Shown in pieces: positions 32,938 to 41,965 of a stretch of 64,000 bases of DNA (position 1 is its first letter; the number at the start of each line of letters is the position of its first letter). A model generated the notes under the pieces. It had not been told where the DNA came from. It was given only the letters and a program-made list of their open reading frames with translations, and ran no database searches. Source of the DNA: Nitrospinaceae bacterium (GTDB lineage: Bacteria > Nitrospinota > Nitrospinia > Nitrospinales > VA-1); assembly GCA_021604505.1 (NCBI GenBank), contig BQJC01000001.1, positions 1,137,501 through 1,201,500 of the forward strand, written 5' to 3'. A program made the position numbers and the translations under genes.

Positions 32938-33996
32938 ATGAATGACCCTGCTCTGATGGCCGTGAGATATGCCGAAACCGGGTTGCCCAGGAAGCCTCGT
33001 CTGGTTCCCTGGGTGACGTTGGTGGATCTGGGTGATGAGCGTCTCCAGTTCAGAGGGGCTGAATTTTCCTATACCCTGCAGTCCGAATTCTTTATCAACG
33101 CATTTAAAATCATAAAGCCTCTGCTGGATGGCGGTCACAGTGTAGAAAAAATCACCGCATCCGCGGAACCCGCCTATCTTCCCACCTCGATACTCTTTCT
33201 TTTAAAAATGTTGCGCGCGAATGGGCTTTTACAGGAAGCGGATCACGCGCGCTTTCCTTCTTTAAGCCCGGAAGAACTTGAAAAAAACGAAAGGTTCCTT
33301 CGTTTTTTCAGCCACTTCGCGCCGGATTCACAGGGGATGCTTGCATCCTTGCGTCAGGCCAGGGTGGGTGTGGTGGGTTCCAGAGAATTGAAAACCTGCA
33401 TACAGAATTCCATCCGGGATACGGGAGTCAATCAACTCATAGATTTCGAACCCTTGTTCTCCAATACAAAGGAAATTGGAAATAAGAACGGAATGGTTGC
33501 CGGATTAAAGGGAATAGATTTGCTAATTGCCTGTCAGGAATCCGAAGGTTTTTCTTTTTTCGAGAAGGTTAATGATTTATGTCTTCAAACCGGGACACGT
33601 TGGATGCGGGTGTCCATTGAAGGAACCACTGGATTTTTGGGCCCGACCACGGTGCCCCATCATACGGCGTGTTATTCCTGCTTTGAGCGGCGACTGAATT
33701 CGAACCAGCCAAATCTGGATGATTATCTGGTCTATAAAGAACAGGTCAAGCGTGAAAACGAGCCCAGGGACGAAGGATTTTTCCCTCTTTTAGGATCTTT
33801 GCTGGCCAGTCAGGCCGCCATCGAAGCGGTTCGAATTTTAACAGGGTTTTCTCCACCTGGAACTTTTGGCCGGTTTTATGAAATGAGTTTAAGTCTGCCT
33901 TCTTCGGTGGGTCATGATGTTCTTAGAATCCCTAGATGTCCCAAATGTCATAAAAATCGAGGTGCTAGACAGGAAGCCTGGGATAGCACCGCATAG
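32938..33996 (+). CDS. E1-like/ThiF-type partner of the TOMM cyclodehydratase
   Basis: A 352-residue protein of the ocin-ThiF / cyclodehydratase C-protein family, which binds the precursor leader and presents it to the YcaO enzyme. The N-terminal 90 residues match the peptide-clamp (winged-helix) region. The middle has a Rossmann-like E1 part (ARVGVVGSRELKTCIQNSIR, LLIACQESEG). Two CxxC pairs, C245/C248 (ACYSCFERR) and C334/C337 (RCPKCHK), form the structural zinc site. No ATP-dependent adenylation motif is preserved, as usual for these partners. It lies 173 bp downstream of the precursor and 4 bp before the YcaO gene. Confidence 0.85.
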   Translation: MNDPALMAVRYAETGLPRKPRLVPWVTLVDLGDERLQFRGAEFSYTLQSEFFINAFKIIKPLLDGGHSVEKITASAEPAYLPTSILFLLKMLRANGLLQEADHARFPSLSPEELEKNERFLRFFSHFAPDSQGMLASLRQARVGVVGSRELKTCIQNSIRDTGVNQLIDFEPLFSNTKEIGNKNGMVAGLKGIDLLIACQESEGFSFFEKVNDLCLQTGTRWMRVSIEGTTGFLGPTTVPHHTACYSCFERRLNSNQPNLDDYLVYKEQVKRENEPRDEGFFPLLGSLLASQAAIEAVRILTGFSPPGTFGRFYEMSLSLPSSVGHDVLRIPRCPKCHKNRGARQEAWDSTA

Positions 33997-34000
33997 TTCA

Positions 34001-35380
34001 ATGAAAACAGCTGAATCCAGTCCGGTTTCATTAAACAACCTCCGGGATGGGCCGGAAACTTCTCTGGAAGAAGGGCTCGAGCGGGCACGGAGATTGATTA
34101 GCGACCGTTCTGGCATCATTACGGATGTGCAATTCACTGAATTGACTCCTGAGGAACCCGCGGTTTACTGGGCGCAAACCCGGCCGGCGGACGTTTCTGC
34201 ATCTTGTGGTCAACCGGCCTTAAATTTAGGTTCCGCGGCCTCCGTCGATCCCAATCGCGCAGTAATGAAAGCTGTGGGTGAAAGTGTTGAACGGTATTGC
34301 TCCGCTCAATATAATAGAGATGAATTTCAGCTTTCAGCTTTCGAAAAGCTTGATGCCGAGGCTGTCCCTCCGCAAAGTTTTGCACTGTTTAGTGAAACGC
34401 AACACGCTGACCCAGAATTTCCCTTCTCACCAATGAATGAACTCACCCCGCTCCGTTGGGTTGAAGGGTTTTCGTTAACCCATGATAAGCCAGTTTTTGT
34501 GCCTGCGACTTTTGTCTATGTTCCCTATGAGATGGAACCTCATGGAGAATCCAAGGTTCACTTTCCAATTTCTACAGGATTGGCATGTGCGCCAAATCTG
34601 GTTTCGGCGATTTATAAAGGAATTTTGGAGGTGGTCGAACGCGATGCTTTCATGATCACCTGGCAGAACCGGATTTCTCCCGTTCGTTTGAATCTTTGGA
34701 GTTCTGATGATCCCTTTGTGAATCGTCTTTTAAATTTAATAAAAAGGGTTCCGGTTCAATGCAGCGCGTTTGTTCTCACCCTGGATATCAATATTCCTTT
34801 TGTCATGGTGGTTCTCCAAAGCACCACGGATCGTCCTCCTTATACGATTATTGGAATAGGCATCGATCTCGATCCAACCCGCGCCATCGTTCTTGCCCTG
34901 GAAGAAGCCTATTTCAGTTATGTGGGAATGAATCGATATATAAAAAAACAATCCGACTTTAAACCCGAACCGGGTTACAGGAATGTGAAAACACCCATCG
35001 AACATGGTTTCGCCCATGCAGTCTGGCCGGAGCTTCGTAAATCGAGTGAATTTTTATTCAAGTCCGATAAAGAACTGTCAGTCGAGGACCTGCCTAATAA
35101 ATTTAACCAGAGCATGGTCACCAATGTGAAATATTTAGTCAAGCTGCTTCAAGAAAAAGGCTTGAATGCGGTTATTGTGGATCTCACAACGCCGGATATC
35201 AATGAAGTGGGTTTCAAAGTGATTCGTGCTGTGGTTCCTGGGTTGCAACCGCTGGACGTCAGTCACGAGTATCGATATTTGGGCGGAAGGAGATTATATG
35301 CGGTTCCATACGAGAGCGGCTTGCACCAAAAACCTTTGACGGAGAGAGAATTAAACTCCGATCCTCATTTGTTCCCCTGA
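34001..35380 (+). CDS. YcaO-domain cyclodehydratase (azoline-forming)
   Basis: A 459-residue ATP-dependent YcaO enzyme that converts Cys/Ser/Thr of the precursor to thiazolines/oxazolines. Visible ATP/Mg-binding blocks are VMKAVGESVERYCSAQYN, YKGILEVVERDAFMITWQNR and LALEEAYFSYVGMNR. The C-terminus ends DPHLFP, a variant of the Pro-rich tail (PxPxP-like) that supports catalysis in azoline-forming YcaOs. ATG 34001 is chosen: it follows the E1-like stop by 4 bp. The longer frame from 33914 overlaps that gene. TTCA...ATG has a weak Shine-Dalgarno, so translation may be coupled. The oxidation partner is the SagB-like gene downstream. Confidence 0.9.
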   Translation: MKTAESSPVSLNNLRDGPETSLEEGLERARRLISDRSGIITDVQFTELTPEEPAVYWAQTRPADVSASCGQPALNLGSAASVDPNRAVMKAVGESVERYCSAQYNRDEFQLSAFEKLDAEAVPPQSFALFSETQHADPEFPFSPMNELTPLRWVEGFSLTHDKPVFVPATFVYVPYEMEPHGESKVHFPISTGLACAPNLVSAIYKGILEVVERDAFMITWQNRISPVRLNLWSSDDPFVNRLLNLIKRVPVQCSAFVLTLDINIPFVMVVLQSTTDRPPYTIIGIGIDLDPTRAIVLALEEAYFSYVGMNRYIKKQSDFKPEPGYRNVKTPIEHGFAHAVWPELRKSSEFLFKSDKELSVEDLPNKFNQSMVTNVKYLVKLLQEKGLNAVIVDLTTPDINEVGFKVIRAVVPGLQPLDVSHEYRYLGGRRLYAVPYESGLHQKPLTERELNSDPHLFP

Positions 35381-35404
35381 CCAGTATTTTAAAGGACTTT
35401 AGCG

Positions 35405-36223
35405 ATGCCAGAAATTATAAAACCCTTTACCGCAATCGGGCCAAGAAAAGAATCTCCATCAATTTCTCTCTCTGAACTTTACCACGAAAATACCAAACTA
35501 CATTCCGCGACCGCATTGGCGCTGGGGATGAAACCAGATGAAAAATATTCCGCGCCCGAGATGCTGGCGATGTCTAAAGCCTATAAACAATATCCCTCTG
35601 CTTCGCGGGTTGAACTGCCGAAAGGAAAGTTATCAACCAAAAATGAAGTGTTATTTGACGATGTCATTTCTTCACGCCGGTCGATTCGTAAATTTTTCGG
35701 TGATGAATTGAGTTTGGATGATTTATCCAGGGTTCTCTACCAAAGCTATGGGGTGACCGGTCAGGTATCCCTTCCTGGCGGTGGAACCCAGTATCTTCGG
35801 TCCGCACCCTCCGCGGGAGCCCTGTATCCAGCGGAATTGTATCTGGGTGTTCGGAGGGTGGCCGGAATGGGCCAGGGAATATATCATTATAACGTTTTGA
35901 ACCACGAACTCGAACTATTGATTCCTGGAGACCCCACCGATCCTCTTCATAAATTGTGCTGGTACCAGGAGTATGCCCGGCAGGCATCCGTGGTGATCCT
36001 TATATCTGCAGTTTTCCAGCGTACGAAACGAAAATACGGCGAGCGAGGTTATCGTTATGTGCTGATCGATGTTGGACATATGGCTCAGAATATTTGCCTT
36101 TCCTGCACGGCTTTGAACCTCCCCGTATTGACCACTTGCGGATTTTTTGATGACGAGGCAAACGAACTGCTTCATCTCGATGGAGTCGATGAGACGATGT
36201 TGTATGTGGCTTTTGTAGGGTAG
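35405..36223 (+). CDS. SagB-type FMN dehydrogenase for azoline oxidation
   Basis: A 272-residue nitroreductase-fold enzyme that oxidises azolines to aromatic azoles using FMN. The nitroreductase FMN-binding start is SSRRSIRKFFGDELSLDDL (about residue 90). Further blocks are LRSAPSAGALYPAELYLGVR and VGHMAQNICLSCTALN, both typical of SagB-like proteins. The first 80 residues form the usual N-terminal extension. AGGACTTTAGCG precedes ATG 35405, 24 bp past the YcaO stop. Its presence argues that the final product contains oxidised thiazoles rather than thiazolines. Confidence 0.88.
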   Translation: MPEIIKPFTAIGPRKESPSISLSELYHENTKLHSATALALGMKPDEKYSAPEMLAMSKAYKQYPSASRVELPKGKLSTKNEVLFDDVISSRRSIRKFFGDELSLDDLSRVLYQSYGVTGQVSLPGGGTQYLRSAPSAGALYPAELYLGVRRVAGMGQGIYHYNVLNHELELLIPGDPTDPLHKLCWYQEYARQASVVILISAVFQRTKRKYGERGYRYVLIDVGHMAQNICLSCTALNLPVLTTCGFFDDEANELLHLDGVDETMLYVAFVG

Positions 36224-36234
36224 GGATTGGATCC

Positions 36235-36387
36235 ATGGATTTAGACTTTACTGTGATTAAAGTTGGGAATATCCAAAATAATCGGGTGGCCGATAAATTT
36301 GGGGACAATCAAGGTAAAATATTCATATGCCAAATTTTTCATAAAAATAAAAATGTTTTAAATCGCTCAATCTGGGTTAACGGTTGA
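36235..36387 (+). CDS. 50-residue ORF after the TOMM operon, uncertain
   Basis: An open frame MDLDFTVIKVGNIQNN ... NRSIWVNG ends at TGA 36385-36387, 11 bp after the sagB-type gene. GGGATTGG lies upstream at a workable distance. No Cys/Ser/Thr-rich core, so it is not an obvious second precursor. It could be an immunity or leader-like peptide, or a random frame. Confidence 0.3.
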   Translation: MDLDFTVIKVGNIQNNRVADKFGDNQGKIFICQIFHKNKNVLNRSIWVNG

Positions 36388-36465
36388 TTTGTAGGCTCCC
36401 ATAGCCTAACGTTGTGAAATAAATCCTTGTATCACGATTTTTTTCCTGAGTTGGGTAGGTGTCCC

Positions 36466-38517
36466 ATGCGACCTTTTAGGCATAAAGTTTGCCTTTCAAA
36501 ATTTGTTTTATCCTTCCTTGTTTATATGTTCCCAAGCCAGGTGTTTTCGAATACGGTACCTGATGTATTCGACATGGATCTGAAACAATTGATGCAAATG
36601 GATGTCCTGGTGACTTCCGTCAGCAAGCGTCCTCAAAAACTCCATGAGACAGCTTCCGCCATTTATGTCGTGACTCAGGAAGACATTCGCCGCACAGGAG
36701 CCGTCAACCTTATGGAAGCCCTTCGCATCGTTCCAGGGGTTCTAGTTTCAAAAATTAATCAGAATAGATTTTCTGTATCGGTAAGAGGTTTCAACAGAGG
36801 ATTTGGATCGGATAAACTTTTGGTGCTGATCGATGGCCGGTCCATATATAGTCCGGTGAGTTCCGGGGTGAACAAGGGGGTCCGTTGGGCTGTCCAGGAT
36901 GTCGTCCTGGAAGATGTAGAACGGATCGAGGTGATACGTGGCCCAGGGGCGGCATTATGGGGCTCCAATGCGGTAGCGGGAGTGATCAATATTATTACCA
37001 AGAGCGCAGGGGATACCCAGGGAGTTCTTGCAGCAGCAGGAGGAGGGACGGAAGAGCGGGCCTTTGGCACGCTTCGTTATGGCGGAAAACTGGGACAGGC
37101 TTTTTCATACCGCCTTTATGGGAAGTACCGGGATCGCGATGAAGGCAAACTGGTGGATGATACCGATTCTTTTGATGATAAGCAGATGGGGCAATTTGGT
37201 TTCCGCAGCGATTGGCAGGTTAACTCCCGAGATCATCTCACCATGCAAGGGGATTATTATAACGTAGACACGGAATTGGAATTTCCGGCAAGATTCGTTT
37301 CTTTGACAGCAGGATCTCCTCCTTTTAAAGGCAAGCAAACCAATAAGGGAGCTAATTTTTTAACCCGCTGGACAAGAGATTTGGGAAATTCTTCCTCCTT
37401 TAAATTTCAAGCCTACTACGACCGGGTTGAAACAAAAACCGGATTGCCCTTCAGCAGCATTGGAAATCAAGTGGATTTGGATTTTCAACATAATTTTTTG
37501 ATTGGCGAAAGGCAGAATTTTTCCTGGGGATGGGATTACCGGTTTGTCGAATTTCGATTTGGGGATTCGGACATCTTCAAAAGTCCGGCGGTGACCAGCA
37601 GTCATCTGGCCGGTTTTTTTGTTCATGACGAAATAACAATCATCCCAAAGCGTTGGAGTGTGATCCTCGGATCGAAGTTTGAACACAACGAGTATTCCGG
37701 GTTTGAATATCAACCCAATATTCGAACCGTTTGGACTCCGAATCCAAATAATACGTTCTGGGCCGCGGTGTCACGCGCGGTTCGAATCCCCAATGCACTG
37801 GAGGAAGAAGGGGTTGCTGATCGGTTTTCTTTGCCGACTGCCCCCGTTCTGCTTTTTCGAGAACAAAATGACGGGCGTACGGATGCCGAAGAATTGCTGG
37901 CCTTCGAAGCGGGTTACAAACTCAATCTGCCATCGAAAAAAATCAAATTTGATATTGCGGGTTTCCTATATAATTACGATAATTTAATTGAATTAGTCAA
38001 TGAACCCATCTTTTTTGAACCTGTTCCAACTCCGGCCCATTTGGTTTTTCCTACCGTCAATGAGAATGCCATGGAAGGTGAAATTTATGGCCTGGAACTG
38101 AGTTCAGAGTGGCAGGTACTTGATAACTGGCGTCTATCAGGGAGCTACACATTTATGATGGCGGATTTTCGTTCAACGGTTAATCAACCTTTAAATGGCG
38201 GCGTGAGTGGTCTTCGTCCGGACGCCGCCGTAGAGGGGGAACCGGATAATATTTTTAACATCCGCTCCTACCACAATTTACCGCATGACTTGGAATTGGA
38301 TGCAATGTTCTATTATGTAACACGGAATGTCGGGAGGAATATTCCCAGTTATAGCCGCCTGGATTTGCGCCTGGGCTGGAAACCCACGAAAAATGTGGAA
38401 TTTTCAATGGTGGGTCAAAATTTGCTGGATGAAACACACCCTGAGTTATCGGAAGGGATAGAAAGGGATTCGGAAACTGAGCGGAGTTTTTACATTAAAG
38501 GGACGTTTCGTTTTTAA
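36466..38517 (+). CDS. TonB-dependent outer-membrane receptor
   Basis: A 683-residue receptor. The signal peptide covers about residues 1-30 (LSKFVLSFLVYMFPS). The TonB-box-like region with the plug domain follows: ETASAIYVVTQEDIRRTGA, ALRIVPGVLV, RGPGAALWGSNAVAGVINI. A 22-stranded barrel ends in Phe (KGTFRF). The family imports iron chelates, vitamins, copper peptides or other ligands using energy from TonB-ExbBD. ATG 36466 is used because GGTAGGTG precedes it; TTG 36427 would add 13 polar residues. It starts about 240 bp after the sagB-like gene on the same strand and precedes yfiR and a sensor kinase, an arrangement seen for ligand-sensing TonB systems. Confidence 0.9.
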   Translation: MRPFRHKVCLSKFVLSFLVYMFPSQVFSNTVPDVFDMDLKQLMQMDVLVTSVSKRPQKLHETASAIYVVTQEDIRRTGAVNLMEALRIVPGVLVSKINQNRFSVSVRGFNRGFGSDKLLVLIDGRSIYSPVSSGVNKGVRWAVQDVVLEDVERIEVIRGPGAALWGSNAVAGVINIITKSAGDTQGVLAAAGGGTEERAFGTLRYGGKLGQAFSYRLYGKYRDRDEGKLVDDTDSFDDKQMGQFGFRSDWQVNSRDHLTMQGDYYNVDTELEFPARFVSLTAGSPPFKGKQTNKGANFLTRWTRDLGNSSSFKFQAYYDRVETKTGLPFSSIGNQVDLDFQHNFLIGERQNFSWGWDYRFVEFRFGDSDIFKSPAVTSSHLAGFFVHDEITIIPKRWSVILGSKFEHNEYSGFEYQPNIRTVWTPNPNNTFWAAVSRAVRIPNALEEEGVADRFSLPTAPVLLFREQNDGRTDAEELLAFEAGYKLNLPSKKIKFDIAGFLYNYDNLIELVNEPIFFEPVPTPAHLVFPTVNENAMEGEIYGLELSSEWQVLDNWRLSGSYTFMMADFRSTVNQPLNGGVSGLRPDAAVEGEPDNIFNIRSYHNLPHDLELDAMFYYVTRNVGRNIPSYSRLDLRLGWKPTKNVEFSMVGQNLLDETHPELSEGIERDSETERSFYIKGTFRF

Positions 38518-38672
38518 AACGTTTGAGCAGGGTTTACAAAATAAGTAAAACTTAAAAAAATTATTATTTTATATTGAAATATGTGAATCTACCTAAAAGA
38601 GGTTACCAATAAGCTTCTCAAGCCATTTATAGCATCCTCCTGTTCTTCAGGACCCCCCTTGGATTTGCTAGA

Positions 38673-39266
38673 ATGATTACTATGTTCAATCCTATTCCCA
38701 GTAAATTCACCAGGGCCGTCTATTTTTTAATTACCCTCCTTATTTTTCCTAATCTTATTGGAGCTTCCCAATCATCCGCCGTTAGCCCGGATTCCCGCGA
38801 ATACGTTTTGAAAGCCGGGTATATCTATAATTTTACTAAATTCATTAAGTGGCCTGAAAAGGCTAATCTTGCGATTGAAAATAGAGGGTTGAACTTTTGT
38901 TTAGCGGGAGAAGATCCATTTGGGAATCTCCTGGATAAATTTAGAACAAAGCTCAAAAAGAAGAATCGGAATCTGGTATTAAAACCGCAAGTTACCATTG
39001 AGGAAATGCCTCAATGTCATATTCTTTTCGTAAGCCAATCGGAAAAGTCCAGAGTCAGCCAAATCCTTCAGCGAGTGAGGGGATATCCTGTTCTTGTTAT
39101 TGGCGACACTCCCGGTTTTGGTGTGAAGGGTGTTGGTATTAATTTTTATATTCAAGGAAATAAAATTCGTTTTGAAATCAATCGGGAAGCTTTGGAAAGG
39201 TCCGGGCTGGTCGCCAGCTCGGAACTTTTGAGCCTTGCTAAAATTGTAATAGGGAGTGAAATGTGA
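38673..39266 (+). CDS. YfiR-family (DUF4154) periplasmic protein
   Basis: A 197-residue protein with a signal peptide (about residues 9-32) and the DUF4154 core: ILKAGYIYNFTKFIKWP-like start (VLKAGYIYNFTKFIKWPEKA), FCLAGEDPFGN, then LFVSQSEKS and VLVIGDTPGF. YfiR of Pseudomonas represses the inner-membrane diguanylate cyclase YfiN from the periplasm. Here the partner gene encodes a histidine kinase with a CHASE8-type sensor, so YfiR probably controls that kinase. ATG 38673 has no strong ribosome site; ATG 38682 is possible. Its TGA overlaps the kinase start (TGATG), so the two are translationally coupled. Confidence 0.85.
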   Translation: MITMFNPIPSKFTRAVYFLITLLIFPNLIGASQSSAVSPDSREYVLKAGYIYNFTKFIKWPEKANLAIENRGLNFCLAGEDPFGNLLDKFRTKLKKKNRNLVLKPQVTIEEMPQCHILFVSQSEKSRVSQILQRVRGYPVLVIGDTPGFGVKGVGINFYIQGNKIRFEINREALERSGLVASSELLSLAKIVIGSEM

Positions 39267-41089
39267 TGACTAAATTCCAGAACCTCCCAATTCAAAAAAA
39301 ATTGATCTTTATTATCCTGGCTATCATTGTCCCGACCTTGCTGTTGTCCGGCAGCCTGTTTGTATATAATAATTTAAAAATTCTTGAAGCGGAAATGGTT
39401 CGAAATCTGACAGTTCTGGCGAAAGCCATTGGGGCAAATACACGTGCGGCGTTAGTCTTTGAAGATGATACGGCCGCTGAAAGCATTCTTTCCTCTTTAG
39501 GAGAAGAGAAACAAATCGTTTCTGCGGCCCTCTTTGATTCAAAGGATCAGGTTTTTGCCACTTTTGTTCCGGAGGCTGGAGCGCCTTTTAAACCTCCATC
39601 ACGTTTGGAGCATGGAAAAAGCATTTTTGAGGAGAACGTTGAGATTGTCCTGCCCGTATTTCTGGAAGGGGAGGAAATTGGGAAAATCTATCTGAATGCA
39701 CATTTGAGGGAGTTGGATGTCCGGATTAAAAACTATTTGATTTTTGCTGTGCTGACTTTGATATGCATTCTGATCCTGGCTTTTGGTTTTGCCGTGAAAC
39801 TGCAAAGCGTCATTTCCAAGCCCATTTTATCTCTGGCAGAGACCGCAAAAAATATCTCTGAGACTTCCAACTATTCGATTCGCGTAGAACATCAAGGTGA
39901 GGATGAAGTCGGTGCTCTGGTCTCCCGTTTTAACGAAATGGTGTCGCAAATCGAGGATCGCAAAAAGGAACTGGAAGCCAATCAAAATCATTTAGAAGAA
40001 AAAATTATTGAGTGCAAACTGGCCGGAGAAGAGTTAGAACAAAGCGAAGCGTCGGTTCGAACCATTCTGGAAAATGCCTTTGACGCTATCATTACGATAG
40101 ATTCTGAGGGCGTCATAACAAACTGGAACCAACGGGCCTCCTCTATATTTGGCTGGCATGCAAACGAGGCCATTGGCAAGAAGCTGTCAGAATTAATAAT
40201 TCCATCACAATACCGGGAATCACACATCCGAGGTCTGGCTCGTTTCAGGGCCACCGGGCAAAGCGAAATATTGAACCAGCAAATTCAGTTATCGGGTCTT
40301 CACCGTGACGGATATAATTTTCCAGTAGAGCTTGCAATTTCTGCAATCAAAAGGGAAAATTCCTATATTTATACAGGAATCATACGCGATATTACCCAGC
40401 GGAAAAAAGCCGAAGGACAATTGATACAATCGCGGGAACGGTTGCGCAATTTGAATAATGAGCTTCAGACCGTTCAGGAAAAGGAAAAGACACGAATTGC
40501 GCGGGAAATTCATGACGAACTGGGGCAGGCATTGACCGCGTTGAAATTTGATATTAGCTGGGTGGAAAAAGAAATCTCCAAAGAAAGCCCCAAGATGGTC
40601 GAAAAAGCCGGTTCCATGAAAGACCTCATTGAAGGCACCATAAAAGTGGTGCAAAGGATTGCTACGGAATTGAGACCGCAGATGCTTGATATAATGGGCC
40701 TTTGCGAAACCATGAAATGGCAGAATAAGGAATTTGAGAAGCGTACCGGAACTCAATGTGAACTCATCATAGAGCCAGCGGATATTGTTGTGGACCCAGA
40801 ACGGGCGACTACATTATTCCGGGTCTACCAGGAAGCATTGACCAATGTGGCACGTCATGCAAAGGCAACCAAGGTCACAACCACTTTCAAATTGGAAAAT
40901 AATTGTCTGGTGTTAGAGATCAATGACAACGGAATAGGTATGGATGAAATAATGGTTGAAAATCCCCATTCACTGGGTTTAATTGGAATTCGCGAACGCG
41001 CTATTCTTTGGGGCGGAGGGTTTCACCTAAACAGTGTTCCGGGGAAGGGCACATCGCTTAGAATAACTCTTCCTTTGGGGCATCCATAA
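39266..41089 (+). CDS. Sensor histidine kinase, CHASE8-HAMP-PAS-HisKA_3
   Basis: A 607-residue inner-membrane kinase. TM1 lies at about 13-35 and TM2 at about 155-180. The periplasmic part between them looks like CHASE8 (LAKAIGANTRAALVFEDDTA). HAMP follows (SVISKPILSLAETAKNI), then a PAS domain (ILENAFDAIITIDSEG), and a NarX-type dimerisation domain with phospho-His H416 in IAREIHDELGQALTALK. The ATPase end has FRVYQEALTNVARHAKA and GLIGIRERA. It most likely phosphorylates the LuxR-type regulator 4 bp downstream. CHASE8 sensors are classically paired with YfiR, which is encoded upstream in overlapping frame. ATG 39266 is preferred over GTG 39263. Confidence 0.9.
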   Translation: MTKFQNLPIQKKLIFIILAIIVPTLLLSGSLFVYNNLKILEAEMVRNLTVLAKAIGANTRAALVFEDDTAAESILSSLGEEKQIVSAALFDSKDQVFATFVPEAGAPFKPPSRLEHGKSIFEENVEIVLPVFLEGEEIGKIYLNAHLRELDVRIKNYLIFAVLTLICILILAFGFAVKLQSVISKPILSLAETAKNISETSNYSIRVEHQGEDEVGALVSRFNEMVSQIEDRKKELEANQNHLEEKIIECKLAGEELEQSEASVRTILENAFDAIITIDSEGVITNWNQRASSIFGWHANEAIGKKLSELIIPSQYRESHIRGLARFRATGQSEILNQQIQLSGLHRDGYNFPVELAISAIKRENSYIYTGIIRDITQRKKAEGQLIQSRERLRNLNNELQTVQEKEKTRIAREIHDELGQALTALKFDISWVEKEISKESPKMVEKAGSMKDLIEGTIKVVQRIATELRPQMLDIMGLCETMKWQNKEFEKRTGTQCELIIEPADIVVDPERATTLFRVYQEALTNVARHAKATKVTTTFKLENNCLVLEINDNGIGMDEIMVENPHSLGLIGIRERAILWGGGFHLNSVPGKGTSLRITLPLGHP

Positions 41090-41093
41090 ACTT

Positions 41094-41738
41094 ATGGGAA
41101 AAAAGAAAATCAAGATAATTATAGCAGATGACCATGCCTTTTTACGGAAAGGGCTTGCCCAGATTATTTCAGAAACTCCGGATTTATGCGTTGTCGCGGA
41201 ATCAACGAACGGAGAGGAGTTACTGGAAATGATCCGTAAGTTGGATCTGGATGTTGTGGTCATGGATGTAGAAATGCCGAAAAAAAGTGGATGGGATGTT
41301 ATGTTGCAAATGAAAAGCGAAAAATCTAAATTGCCGGTGATCATTTTAAGCGTATTTTCTGAGGAGGATTATGCTGTAAAATTTTTTAAAGCAGGGGCTT
41401 CCGGATATCTGACTAAAACCAGCGCCCCGGAATTGTTGGTGGAAGCCATCAGAAAAGTTGCGCGGGGTGGAAGGTTCATCAGTCCGGAACTTGCTGAGTT
41501 GCTTGCTTTTGAATTGGGTAAAGAGAATGAAAAGAAACCTCATGAAAACCTGTCTCCCCGGGAATTTCAAATTTTTACAATGATAGCTTCAGGAAAAACC
41601 GTTACAGAAATTGCCCGCGAACTTTCATTGAGCGTCCCCACCGTAAGCACCCACCGCGCACATATTCTTGAAAAAATGAATATAAAATCCAACGCTCGAC
41701 TCACCCATTATGCTTTTCGCAACAATCTTTTAGAGTAA
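41094..41738 (+). CDS. NarL/LuxR-type response regulator
   Basis: A 214-residue two-domain regulator. The receiver has DDH near the N-terminus, phospho-acceptor D58 in VVMDVEMPKKSG and the Lys in GYLTKTS. The C-terminal LuxR helix-turn-helix is clear: LSPREFQIFTMIASGKTVTE, LSVPTVSTHRAHILEKMNIK. It is cognate to the preceding HisKA_3 kinase by position (5 bp away) and by family. The regulated promoter is unknown; the TonB receptor, yfiR or the TOMM operon are natural candidates because they lie next door. Confidence 0.92.
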   Translation: MGKKKIKIIIADDHAFLRKGLAQIISETPDLCVVAESTNGEELLEMIRKLDLDVVVMDVEMPKKSGWDVMLQMKSEKSKLPVIILSVFSEEDYAVKFFKAGASGYLTKTSAPELLVEAIRKVARGGRFISPELAELLAFELGKENEKKPHENLSPREFQIFTMIASGKTVTEIARELSLSVPTVSTHRAHILEKMNIKSNARLTHYAFRNNLLE

Positions 41739-41965
41739 AAATCCTGCCTTTTGCTAAGCTGAATTTTACCTGCTCCTTATCATACAAACTATGACAAGAA
41801 ATTTGCTTCGGTTCGATCAAAAAAGCATGTTTCCGTCTATATACTCATACCGCCCAAAGAGTTACCTTCCCAATAGAATAATTCACTAAAGAATTGATCC
41901 AACCCGGTATCTGGTTCTGGTTGGTTTTTTAAAAAAGAATCCGAATTTTAAGCAGGAGCAGATCC
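41739..41965. other. Intergenic region, nothing recognised
   Basis: AT-rich, without ORF, clear promoter or hairpin terminator. Confidence 0.4.

Noticed and set aside
33914-34000. Extended N-terminus of the YcaO protein
   Set aside because: It overlaps the E1-like gene in another frame and adds sequence not seen in the family; ATG 34001 lies just after the preceding stop.
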